From: JAHEEL01 sp964195545
GTDB taxonomy: Bacteria > Actinomycetota > Acidimicrobiia > Spongiisociales > UBA5794
Length of the DNA: 6,602 bases
Direction: 5' to 3'
NCBI GenBank assembly: GCA_964195545.1
Contig: CAXMQQ010000070.1
Span: 1-6,602, forward strand
The translations under genes were made by a program, and so were the position numbers. Below, piece by piece: positions 1-6,040 of this stretch. The notes beneath the pieces are model-generated. The model saw only the letters and a list, made by a program, of their open reading frames with translations, was not told the DNA's origin and did no database searches. The stretch's first letter is position 1, and the number at the start of each line of letters is the position of its first letter.

Positions 1-156
1 GTAGCCGGCATGCGGGACGACGAGGATCCGCAGCTGGAAATCAACGTCGACTGGTTCGGCGGCGGCGAGGTAGCCGCGGACGTCGGCTTCAAGACGGCCG
101 GGATCCCCTGGGTAGAAGGCGCCTGCAACGGCGGCGGGACGAACGGCGGGACGCAT
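1..156 (-). CDS. amrB: MEMO1-family protein (AmmeMemoRadiSam system protein B), N-terminal part only
   Basis: The first 52 codons are present, read from an ATG at 156-154; the gene runs off the left edge of the window. The translation has the MEMO1 N-terminal pattern: a 'PAAVAGAFYPGDP' block at residues 7-19, an Arg-Leu-rich helix, and 'LVVPHAGY' at 45-52. In this family the His of PHAGY (residue 49 here) belongs to the putative metal site of a dioxygenase-like fold. A strong Shine-Dalgarno sequence (AGGGAGG, about 5 nt from the ATG, complement of 162-168) fixes the start. The gene is divergent from the AMMECR1 gene at 260-796, the usual system partner together with a radical SAM protein. The exact biochemical role of bacterial MEMO1 homologues is unsettled, with metal binding or redox modification proposed. 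The identity rests on a short but characteristic stretch. Confidence 0.87.
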   Translation of the reverse strand, partial: MRPAVRPAAVAGAFYPGDPGRLEADVRGYLAAAEPVDVDFQLRILVVPHAGY

Positions 157-210
157 GGGTACCTCCCTCGGCTTCACCACCAAACTATCCCGTCTCGATC
201 CGAACGTCCA
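157..210 (-). promoter_or_regulatory. Candidate promoter and ribosome binding site of the MEMO1 gene
   Basis: Read on the minus strand, TGGACG (210-205) is followed after 17 nt by TAGTTT (187-182). This is a weak but correctly spaced sigma70-type pair. It would start transcription near 175 and leave a short leader carrying AGGGAGG just before the ATG at 156. The ribosome site is convincing. The promoter is inferred only from spacing and partial consensus matches. Confidence 0.4.
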
Positions 211-224
211 CGGACTTCCGGCCC

Positions 225-253
225 TTCACCAAACTCTGATCCGCGGATACGCT
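225..253 (+). promoter_or_regulatory. Candidate leaderless promoter of the AMMECR1 gene
   Basis: TTCACC (225-230), a 17-nt spacer and TACGCT (248-253) are followed by exactly 6 nt and then the ATG at 260. A TANNNT box 6-7 nt before a start codon is the known geometry of actinobacterial leaderless genes, where the transcript begins at the start codon. No Shine-Dalgarno sequence precedes this ATG, which agrees. Inferred from sequence only. Confidence 0.45.
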
Positions 254-259
254 GTGGAT

Positions 260-796
260 ATGAGCGTCGAAGAACACCCGTTTGTCTCTCTGGCCCGAGA
301 CGCGATTCGCTACTACCTGGCCACGGGCGAATTCCTCGACCCCTCGCCCGAGCCGGGCGACCCGCCGCCCAGCGGCGTGTTCGTGTCGCTCCACGACGAT
401 GCCCCACCGGGGCAGGTGGAAGGACCGCTTCGAGGGTGCATCGGCTCGGTGCAGCCTCGTCAGGGCTCCCTCCGAAGCGAGATCGTCCGCCTGGCCGTGG
501 CCGCAGCGACGTCCGACCCCCGGTTTGCGCCGCTCCGGCCCGGGGAGGTCGATCGTCTCGAAGTAACCGTCTATCTGCTCGGCGATGCCGAACCCGTCGA
601 CAGTATCGCTGACCTCGACCCTTCCCGCTATGGCGTAATCGTCGACGGCCAAGGAGGGCGAACCGGTTTGCTGCTTCCGGCGATCCCAGGGATCTCGACG
701 GCTGCCGAGCAAGTCGACATCGCCCGCCGAAAGGCATCCATCTCCTCCGGTGACCCCGTTCGCCTCTCCCGCTTCGAAGCAGAGATCATTCACTAG
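260..796 (+). CDS. amrA: AMMECR1-family protein (AmmeMemoRadiSam system protein A)
   Basis: A complete 178-residue protein of typical length for the bacterial AMMECR1 family. The signature LRGCIG lies at residues 57-62, followed by 'SDPRFAPLRPGE' at 85-96, 'YGVIVDG' at 124-130, 'GLLLPAIPGI' at 136-145 and 'EQVDIARRKA' at 150-159. All are hallmark blocks of the AMMECR1 domain in the right order. The ATG at 260 was chosen because family similarity begins there. The frame is open back to an ATG at 155, but those 35 extra residues look like non-coding translation and would overlap the start of the divergent MEMO1 gene. Bacteria often encode this protein with a MEMO1 homologue and a radical SAM enzyme, and the divergent MEMO1 gene supports that system. 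Cys60 in the signature is invariant in the family, and its role is not established. Probably soluble and cytoplasmic; no signal peptide or membrane segment is seen. Confidence 0.93.
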   Translation: MSVEEHPFVSLARDAIRYYLATGEFLDPSPEPGDPPPSGVFVSLHDDAPPGQVEGPLRGCIGSVQPRQGSLRSEIVRLAVAAATSDPRFAPLRPGEVDRLEVTVYLLGDAEPVDSIADLDPSRYGVIVDGQGGRTGLLLPAIPGISTAAEQVDIARRKASISSGDPVRLSRFEAEIIH

Positions 797-805
797 CGCC
801 GTTCC

Positions 806-830
806 CTTCCCTCCCCTCCGGGGGAGGAAG
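806..830. terminator. Bulged GC-rich hairpin between convergent genes, likely bidirectional terminator
   Basis: CTTCC (806-810) pairs with GGAAG (826-830), C811 is bulged, and TCCCC (812-816) pairs with GGGGA (821-825), leaving a TCCG tetraloop. The ten base pairs sit in the 53-bp gap between the AMMECR1 stop (796) and the modC stop (850), which converge here. No T-run follows on either strand. That would be poor for an E. coli-type terminator but is common in high-GC actinobacteria. Confidence 0.6.
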
Positions 831-849
831 CAGATGGATCAAAGCTTCT

Positions 850-1932
850 TCAATCCTTCTCCACGCTGATCTCTGTGGCCTTGATCGAGATCCATACGGC
901 GGAGCCTTCTTCGATCTGGAGGTCGCTCAACGCGTCCGGGGTGATCTCTGCGGTGAGCGGCAGCGGGTCGCCGGTCTGGAGTCTTACCCGGTCGCCGTAG
1001 TGCTCGATGCGGATCACGACGGCCTTCCATGTGTTGCGGGGACTGCCATCCGGCTCGTGGCGATCGATGACGATCGCCCGGGGGTGGATGGCAGCGAGCA
1101 CAGGCCCGGCGATGTGGAGATCGGCAATATGGAGTTGATGAGTACCGCTCGTCACCGTTCCATGAGCGGCCGTACCGAGCACCAGATTGGAGCCAGCCAG
1201 GTCTGCGATGTACGAGGTTCTGGGCCTGAGCCGGATGTCGTCCGGAGTTCCGACCTGAGTTATGACGCCGTCCTCGATCACATGGATCTCGTCGGCGAGG
1301 AGGAATGCCTCGGTCGGATCGTGCGTGATAACCATGCGCGGCCCGGCGAACTGGCTGAGATGATCGGCCAACGTACGGCGCAGATCGACCCGGGTGGTGG
1401 CGTCGAGCGCTGCGAGCGGTTCGTCGAGGAGCAGCAACTCCGGTTGGGTGATGAGTGCCCTGGCCAATGCCACTCGTTGCGCCTGCCCCCCCGACAGGTC
1501 GCCCGGTTTGCGATCAGCAAGATCATCGAGGCCGATTCGCTTCAGCCACCGCATCGCTTGTTCGCGCGCTTCACGGCGTGGCCTTCTCCGGCTCCTGAGA
1601 CCGAACTCGACGTTCTCAACAACCGTCAAATGTGGAAACAGCACGTAGTCCTGGAAGACGACCCCTATCGAACGATCCTCGGCGGGCATGAGAACGTCGG
1701 CGGCGGGGTCGTCGAGAGTTCGGCCATTGAGCGTGATATGGCCTTCGTTGAGCGGTAGGAGGCCGGCGATCGCCGCAACAACCGTGGACTTGCCTGCGCC
1801 ATTCGGACCGAGGAGCGCCGCGGTGCGGCCTGAAGGGATCGACAGCGATACGTCGAGATTGAACGTGTCGCCGCGTGTGACGACGAGGTGGGCGTCGAGG
1901 CCGCGCTGGTGGTTCACACTGCCCCCCACCAT
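850..1932 (-). CDS. modC: Molybdate ABC transporter ATP-binding protein ModC
   Basis: A 360-residue ATPase energising molybdate (possibly tungstate) import. Counted from the ATG at 1932, it shows Walker A GPNGAGKST (42-50), Q-loop Gln94, signature LSGGQ (146-150), Walker B LLLLDEP (166-172) and switch His204. The C-terminal ~80 residues end in 'GSAVWISIKATEISV', the TOBE/MOP-like oxyanion-binding domain that separates ModC from most other importers' ATPases. The N-terminal 'LDAHLVVTRGD' is also typical of ModC. Two starts are credible: ATG at 1932 with GAGG 5 nt upstream (19-bp overlap with modB), or GTG at 1917 forming a GTGA overlap with the modB stop (355 residues). The frame stays open far upstream across modB and into modA, but that is a shadow reading. 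It is the last gene of modA-modB-modC and converges with the AMMECR1 gene. Confidence 0.94.
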   Translation of the reverse strand: MVGGSVNHQRGLDAHLVVTRGDTFNLDVSLSIPSGRTAALLGPNGAGKSTVVAAIAGLLPLNEGHITLNGRTLDDPAADVLMPAEDRSIGVVFQDYVLFPHLTVVENVEFGLRSRRRPRREAREQAMRWLKRIGLDDLADRKPGDLSGGQAQRVALARALITQPELLLLDEPLAALDATTRVDLRRTLADHLSQFAGPRMVITHDPTEAFLLADEIHVIEDGVITQVGTPDDIRLRPRTSYIADLAGSNLVLGTAAHGTVTSGTHQLHIADLHIAGPVLAAIHPRAIVIDRHEPDGSPRNTWKAVVIRIEHYGDRVRLQTGDPLPLTAEITPDALSDLQIEEGSAVWISIKATEISVEKD

Positions 1933-2726
1933 CGATGCCTCAGCGCGATGAGAACGGTCAGCGAGATGACGACCATGATGAGGCTCAGCGCCACGGCGGC
2001 GCCGCGATCGCTCTCGAGCGCTACGAACACGGCCAGAGGCAACGTCTGTGTGCGGCCCTGGAGGTTGCCCGCGAACGTGATCGTGGCGCCGAACTCGCCC
2101 AGAGCACGGGCCCATGTGAGCGCCAGACCGGCGGCAAGCGACGGCCCGATCATCGGGAGGGTCACCCGGCGCAACACAGTCCACCGACCGGCACCGAGCG
2201 TGGCCGCGGCTCCCTCGTAACGAGAGTCGAGATTGTGGAGACCGCTCTCGACCGTGATGACGAGGAACGGCATGGCAACGAACGTGGCCGCGATGATGAC
2301 ACCCCAGATGGAGAACGGGAGCACCAGGCCCGTGGCCTGGTTGAGCGGTTCGCCGATCAGCCCGCGCCTCCCGAGGGCGAACAGCAACGCGGCGCCACCC
2401 ACGACGGGAGGGAGCACGAGAGGAAGCACTACGAGTCCGCGTACGATCGAGCGGCCGCGGAACTCGACCCGGGCCAGCACCCAGGCCAACGGCACTCCGA
2501 GGATCGCAGAGATAGCCGTCGCTCCGAGCGATGCGATAACGGAGACCCGGAGCGCGTCGAGCACGACGTTGCTGGTCAGCAGCATCGGTAGGTCGCTCCA
2601 TGGCGTTCGAGCTAGTAGACCGAGCAGTGGAATCACGAACACCGAGAGTCCGAGGGCAGCCAGGACAACCAGCACGATGGGTGGGCGCCGTTTCCGCCGG
2701 TCTGGGGAGGTCGTTCGCTTGGTCAT
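1914..2726 (-). CDS. modB: Molybdate ABC transporter permease ModB
   Basis: A 270-residue inner-membrane permease of the usual ModB length. A basic N-terminus (residues 1-15) precedes the first membrane segment (16-39). Further hydrophobic segments lie at about 58-86, 94-118, 133-158, 190-207 and 243-262. The cytoplasmic EAA loop that docks on the ATPase is clear at 170-200 (YEGAAATLGAG then LRRVTLP). The blocks 'LPPVVGG' (105-111) and 'GEFGATITFAGN' (210-221) are ModB hallmarks. The ATG at 2726 forms an ATGA overlap with the modA stop, pointing to translational coupling. Its own stop overlaps the start of modC. Tungstate cannot be excluded as a substrate from sequence, because the two anions share permease families. 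Confidence 0.95.
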   Translation of the reverse strand: MTKRTTSPDRRKRRPPIVLVVLAALGLSVFVIPLLGLLARTPWSDLPMLLTSNVVLDALRVSVIASLGATAISAILGVPLAWVLARVEFRGRSIVRGLVVLPLVLPPVVGGAALLFALGRRGLIGEPLNQATGLVLPFSIWGVIIAATFVAMPFLVITVESGLHNLDSRYEGAAATLGAGRWTVLRRVTLPMIGPSLAAGLALTWARALGEFGATITFAGNLQGRTQTLPLAVFVALESDRGAAVALSLIMVVISLTVLIALRHRWWGAV

Positions 2727-3481
2727 GGCGAGACGAATCCGTGGTCGACGAGAATGCCACGGCCCTCTTGTGACAGAACGAACGCCACGAAGTTTGCTGC
2801 TCCATCAGCGTTCGGCGCCTCGGCCAGTACGGCGATCGGGTAGTCGGCAAGAACGTTGTCGTCATCGGGAATCGCAACACCGCCAACCCCGCCATCGGTA
2901 GATGTCACATCCGTCTCGTACACGATTCCTGCATCCATCTCCCCCGCCTCAATCTTCGTGAGAAGGGCACGCACATTGGGTTCTTCGGTATCGACGGCAG
3001 GGATCACACCGGCATTCTGCAGGATCTGTCGTCCGTAGTCGCCACACGGCACGCTCTCGGCGCAGAGACCGATCAAGAGCTCATCCCGCGCGAAGTCCGC
3101 GAGCTCGGCCACACTCCCGGGATTCCCTAGGGGCACGACGATCTCAAGTCGGTTGCGAGCGAAGATCTTCGGTTCGCCTTCGACGTCGCCGGCTTCGTCG
3201 ACCAGATCCATATTGGAGGTGTTTGCCGAGGCGAACACGTCCGCAGGGGCGCCGGCAAGGATCTGCTCACGCAGCGCCGAACTGCCAGCGATATTCAGCA
3301 CGACATCGACTTCCGGGTTGGCCCGTTCGAACGAAGCTTCCATCTCGGTGAAGGCCTCGGTCAGGGACGACGCGGCAGAGACCAGGACCTCGTTCCCCGT
3401 ATTGCTTCCCGTGTTGCCACAAGCAGTGAGCAGCAGCGCAGCGGTCACCAAGCCGACCGTGACCACCCGATGCCGCCTCAC
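2723..3481 (-). CDS. modA: Molybdate ABC transporter substrate-binding lipoprotein ModA
   Basis: A 252-residue binding protein read from a GTG at 3481, preceded by a strong ribosome site (AAGGGAG, 4 nt away). The frame is open to an ATG at 3568, but that start lacks a ribosome site and would bury the signal peptide. Residues 1-20 form a lipoprotein signal (VRRHR, hydrophobic core, LLTA) with the lipid-accepting Cys21, so the protein is probably anchored outside the membrane. Family blocks follow: 'SAASSLTEAF' (35-44), 'GSSALREQILAGAPADVFASA' (from 66), 'AGIVYETDV' (184-192) and 'YPIAVLAE' (214-221). By homology with E. coli ModA, the anion should be held by the serines of the first two blocks and by Tyr188. 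Cys140 and Cys146 (CAESVPCG) could form an extracytoplasmic disulfide. It is the first gene of the mod operon. Confidence 0.93.
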   Translation of the reverse strand: MRRHRVVTVGLVTAALLLTACGNTGSNTGNEVLVSAASSLTEAFTEMEASFERANPEVDVVLNIAGSSALREQILAGAPADVFASANTSNMDLVDEAGDVEGEPKIFARNRLEIVVPLGNPGSVAELADFARDELLIGLCAESVPCGDYGRQILQNAGVIPAVDTEEPNVRALLTKIEAGEMDAGIVYETDVTSTDGGVGGVAIPDDDNVLADYPIAVLAEAPNADGAANFVAFVLSQEGRGILVDHGFVSP

Positions 3482-3572
3482 TGTGCTCCCTTCGCGGTCG
3501 CAGACACCGCTGGACCTCAACGGTGCCCGCACACTGTCATTGGATTCACCGACGACAGGTGAGGACATTGTA
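3482..3572 (-). promoter_or_regulatory. Upstream region of modA: candidate -10 box, two small inverted repeats, ribosome binding site
   Basis: TACAAT (3572-3567) resembles a -10 box, but no good -35 is found at the right distance. A start near 3560 would give a leader of about 80 nt. Within it lie two inverted repeats with the same geometry, a 5-bp stem and 7-nt loop: TCACC/GGTGA (3546-3562) and GCGGT/ACCGC (3494-3510). The ribosome site AAGGGAG lies at 3486-3492. No ModE-like operator was recognised, and the leader looks too short for a molybdenum cofactor riboswitch. The regulatory role of the repeats is speculative. Confidence 0.35.
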
Positions 3573-3596
3573 CGAAGGTCGTGCCTCTCTCTCCGT

Positions 3597-3615
3597 CGCC
3601 GCGAAGATGTCGGCG
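3597..3615 (-). terminator. Weak hairpin downstream of acr3, possible operon end
   Basis: CGCCG and CGGCG pair around a 9-nt loop, beginning about 10 nt beyond the acr3 stop codon. The stem is short and no T-run follows, so termination here is uncertain. Read-through from the ars operon into mod remains possible, as both lie on the minus strand with only 144 bp between coding regions. Confidence 0.25.
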
Positions 3616-3625
3616 GACCCGGGGA

Positions 3626-4726
3626 TCAGCTCTGTCGCTCCACTAGTGGGGAACCTGACGGCGCATAGAAGCGTCGCCGCGCCCACAGGGCCGCATACAC
3701 GAGGGCGATGAGGGCGGGCACTTCGATCAGCGGTCCGACGACGGTGGCGAGCGCCTCCCCAGAGGCGATACCGAACACACCGATGGCGACGGCGATTCCC
3801 AGCTCGAAGTTGTTGCCTGCCGCAGTGAACGCCATGGCGGTGTTCTTGCCGTAGGAAAAGCGCATCCGGTAGCCGACGAAGAACGATCCGAACCACATGA
3901 TCCCGAAATACGCGAGGAGCGGAATGGCGATGCGGACGACGTCGAACGGCTTCGACGTGATGCTCTCGCCCTGCAGCGCGAACATCACGACGATGGTGAA
4001 CAACAGACCCCACAGGGCCACGGGACCGATCTTGGGGAGGAAGACGGTCTCGTACCACTCCACCCCCTTGACGCGCTCGCCCCAGAGTCTGGAGAGGTAG
4101 CCAGCAACGAGGGGAATCCCGAGGAAGATGAGAACCGTCTTCGCGATCGCCCACATCGAGATGTCGAGCGCAGAACCGGTATCGAGTCCAAGCCACTCCG
4201 GTAGGGCCTGGAGGTAGAACCAGCCGAGGATCGCGTAGGCGAAGACCTGGAACACCGAGTTGAGGGCGACAAGCACGGCGGCGGCTTCGCCGTTGCCGCA
4301 GGCCAGGTCGTTCCAGATGAGGACCATCGCGATGCATCGGGCGAGGCCCACGATGATCAGACCGGTACGGTAGGCAGGGAGGTCGGGGAGCAGAATCCAG
4401 GCCAGGGCAAACATGACCGCGGGACCGACGATCCAGTTGAGGACGAGCGAGGTTCCCATCAGCTTGCGATCGGCGGTGACCTCGCCGATATTCGAGTACT
4501 TCACCTTGGCGAGCACCGGATACATCATCGCCAGCAGACCAAGGGCGATGGGGAGCGACACGGTGTCGATCTTGATGGTATCCAGCGAGTCGTTCAGCCC
4601 CGGGAAGGTTCTCCCGAGCAGGAGGCCGACGGCCATGGCAAGGAGGATCCAGACCGGCAGGTAGCGGTCGAGAGCCGACAGTCTCTCGGCGACCCCGCCC
4701 TCGTCTGTATCAAAGGGACGAGTCAT
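3626..4726 (-). CDS. acr3: Arsenite efflux transporter, ACR3 family
   Basis: A 366-residue inner-membrane protein of normal ACR3 length that exports arsenite, driven by proton motive force. About ten hydrophobic segments can be traced, for example near 24-40, 55-75, 91-112, 121-138, 145-170, 188-208, 228-250, 265-285, 297-320 and 325-348. The hallmark 'GLARCIAMVLIWNDLACGN' spans residues 127-145. Cys131 matches the cysteine essential in characterised ACR3 proteins, and Cys143 is a second cysteine nearby. The C-terminal 'LIEVPAL' places the conserved glutamate at 335. 'FTAAGNNFELGIAVAIG' is also a family block. ACR3 belongs to the bile acid/arsenite/riboflavin transporter (BART) superfamily and is unrelated to E. 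coli ArsB despite sharing its role. The ATG at 4726 lies 1 nt beyond the stop of the thioredoxin-like gene; its nearest GGGAG is about 12 nt away, so translational coupling is likely. It is the last gene of the operon. Confidence 0.96.
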   Translation of the reverse strand: MTRPFDTDEGGVAERLSALDRYLPVWILLAMAVGLLLGRTFPGLNDSLDTIKIDTVSLPIALGLLAMMYPVLAKVKYSNIGEVTADRKLMGTSLVLNWIVGPAVMFALAWILLPDLPAYRTGLIIVGLARCIAMVLIWNDLACGNGEAAAVLVALNSVFQVFAYAILGWFYLQALPEWLGLDTGSALDISMWAIAKTVLIFLGIPLVAGYLSRLWGERVKGVEWYETVFLPKIGPVALWGLLFTIVVMFALQGESITSKPFDVVRIAIPLLAYFGIMWFGSFFVGYRMRFSYGKNTAMAFTAAGNNFELGIAVAIGVFGIASGEALATVVGPLIEVPALIALVYAALWARRRFYAPSGSPLVERQS

Positions 4727-4727
4727 T

Positions 4728-4970
4728 TCAGGTGGCAGCTCCCGCGAGAAGACCGCTGATCTCGCTCACGGATGGCACCCGTCCGGTCGTCTTGACTTCC
4801 CCGTCGATGGCGAGGGCCGGCGTGGACATCACGCCGTAGGCGACGATCTCCCTGTAGTCGGTGACTTTATCGATCGGCACGTCCATGCTGAGTTGCTCCA
4901 GGGCTTGACGGGTGGCTGCTTCCAGTGCGTTACAGTTCTTGCACCCGGTTCCGAGTACTTCGATCTTCAT
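4728..4970 (-). CDS. Small thioredoxin-fold protein with CxxC (MTH895/TM0996-like)
   Basis: An 80-residue cytoplasmic protein, far shorter than classical thioredoxin (about 105). It begins 'MKIEVLGTGCKNC', with the redox pair Cys10/Cys13 after the first beta strand. 'STPALAIDGEVKTTGRVPS' (49-67) carries the cis-proline Pro51 expected opposite the disulfide. This is the pattern of the small redox-active disulfide protein 2 family, known structurally from the archaeal MTH895. The second of two adjacent ATGs (4970) is preferred because AGGA then lies 6 nt upstream; the first (4973) would add one Met. The frame is open much further upstream, inside the permease gene, without family similarity there. 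It sits 14 nt after the permease stop and 1 nt before acr3. It may reduce or hold thiol-bound arsenicals or metals for the permeases. That role is inferred from context, not shown. Confidence 0.9.
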   Translation of the reverse strand: MKIEVLGTGCKNCNALEAATRQALEQLSMDVPIDKVTDYREIVAYGVMSTPALAIDGEVKTTGRVPSVSEISGLLAGAAT

Positions 4971-4984
4971 CATTGTTCCTTTCG

Positions 4985-6040
4985 CTAGATCACGGCGTTG
5001 AAGAGATATCCGACGGTGAGGATGCCCGCACCGACCACGCCCACGAACGTGGCGAGGAGTTGCGGCTTGAGGACGCGACGCAGCAGAATCATCTCGGGGA
5101 GGGACAGCGCAACGACCGCCATCATGAAGGCCAGAACGGTTCCGAGGGCGACGCCCTTGTCGGCGAGGGCCTGGACGAGGGGCACGATCCCCGCCGCACT
5201 CGAGTAGAGCGGGATGCCGACGAGTACGGCGATCGGGACGGCAAGCGGGTTGCCTGCTCCGGCCCAGCTCGCGAACCAGTCTTCGGGCACCCACCCGTGG
5301 ATAGCGGCGCCGATGGCGATGCCGACCAGCAGATACGGCCAGATCTTCCCGACGATCGTCTTGACCTCCTGCCAGCCGAGGGCCAAACGATCGTCCCAAG
5401 GCATGTCCGTCGACGGCTCAACGGTCACGCCGCGCAACTTCGTCTCGAACACGAACGGCTCGACCCAATGCTCGAGGCGGAGCCTGCCGAGTACGTAACC
5501 CGCGACGATCGCCACAAGAAGTCCGAATACCACGTACAGGACCGCCACCTTCCAACCGAACAACCCGAGGATCAGGATCACCGCTACCTCGTTCACCATG
5601 GGTGACGCGATGAGGAAGCTGAGGGTGATCCCGAGCGGCACGCCGGCAGCGACGAAACCGATGAAGGCAGGTACGGCCGAGCACGAGCAGAACGGTGTGA
5701 CCACGCCGAGTCCGGCGGCCGCGACGTTGCCCAATCCCTCGCGCCTTCCGCCGAGGAGCGCGCGGGTCCGTTCGATCGTCACGAAGCTGCGCAGCACCGT
5801 GACGATGAAGATGATCCCCCCGAGGAGCAGCAGGATCTTCGTCGTGTCGTATACGAAGAAGTGCACGGCTTCGCCGAGCCGACTCTCCGGGTCGAGACCG
5901 ACGACGTCGTAGACAACGAAGTCCCAGAACTGACCGTTGAGGAGGTATCCCGCCACCCACGCGAAGACCGCGGCGACTACCAGCCCCCAGAGACTGAAGG
6001 AGCTTCTCTTCGTCCCCGGCTCGGGAAGGAGGACGCTCAC
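4985..6040 (-). CDS. arsP: ArsP/SO_0444-family permease (organoarsenical or metal efflux)
   Basis: A 351-residue inner-membrane permease with about eight or nine hydrophobic segments. The first is at 15-34, and a hydrophilic loop at about 186-230 divides the protein into two halves. The family hallmark 'TPFCSCSAVP' lies at 115-124, with Cys118 and Cys120, the only two cysteines in the protein. It is followed by 'ASPMVNE' (145-151) and, in the second half, 'GIPLYSSAAGIVPL' (275-288), which looks like a pseudo-repeat of the first. The best-studied member, Campylobacter ArsP, exports trivalent organoarsenicals; other members are annotated as copper/zinc exporters, so the substrate is open. The neighbouring arsR and acr3 favour arsenic. 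The GTG start at 6040-6038 overlaps the arsR stop by GTGA, giving tight coupling. The symbol is family-based, with moderate confidence in the substrate. Confidence 0.88.
   Translation of the reverse strand: MSVLLPEPGTKRSSFSLWGLVVAAVFAWVAGYLLNGQFWDFVVYDVVGLDPESRLGEAVHFFVYDTTKILLLLGGIIFIVTVLRSFVTIERTRALLGGRREGLGNVAAAGLGVVTPFCSCSAVPAFIGFVAAGVPLGITLSFLIASPMVNEVAVILILGLFGWKVAVLYVVFGLLVAIVAGYVLGRLRLEHWVEPFVFETKLRGVTVEPSTDMPWDDRLALGWQEVKTIVGKIWPYLLVGIAIGAAIHGWVPEDWFASWAGAGNPLAVPIAVLVGIPLYSSAAGIVPLVQALADKGVALGTVLAFMMAVVALSLPEMILLRRVLKPQLLATFVGVVGAGILTVGYLFNAVI

Noticed and set aside
155..259. Longer start for the AMMECR1 gene at 155
   Set aside because: It would overlap the start codon of the divergent MEMO1 gene. 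The 35 extra residues have no family similarity, and the promoter boxes lie inside them.
174..793. Two long minus-strand frames opposite the AMMECR1 gene
   Set aside because: They are shadow frames in GC-rich DNA with no recognisable domain. The plus strand encodes a clear family protein.
1933..2895. Upstream extension of the modC frame, giving an apparent 681-residue protein
   Set aside because: The extension overlaps modB and the end of modA in another frame and is arginine-rich shadow translation. ModC family similarity begins only near 1932-1917.
3482..3568. Upstream ATG start for modA
   Set aside because: It has no ribosome site, overlaps the candidate -10 box and would place 29 residues before the lipoprotein signal. 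The GTG at 3481 has a strong AAGGGAG.
3482..3572. Molybdenum cofactor riboswitch or ModE operator upstream of modA
   Set aside because: The leader is short, I see no matching multi-helix fold, and no ModE-like palindrome is present.
4971..5399. Long N-terminal extension of the thioredoxin-like frame
   Set aside because: It lies wholly inside the permease gene in another frame. A good ribosome site supports the start at 4970.
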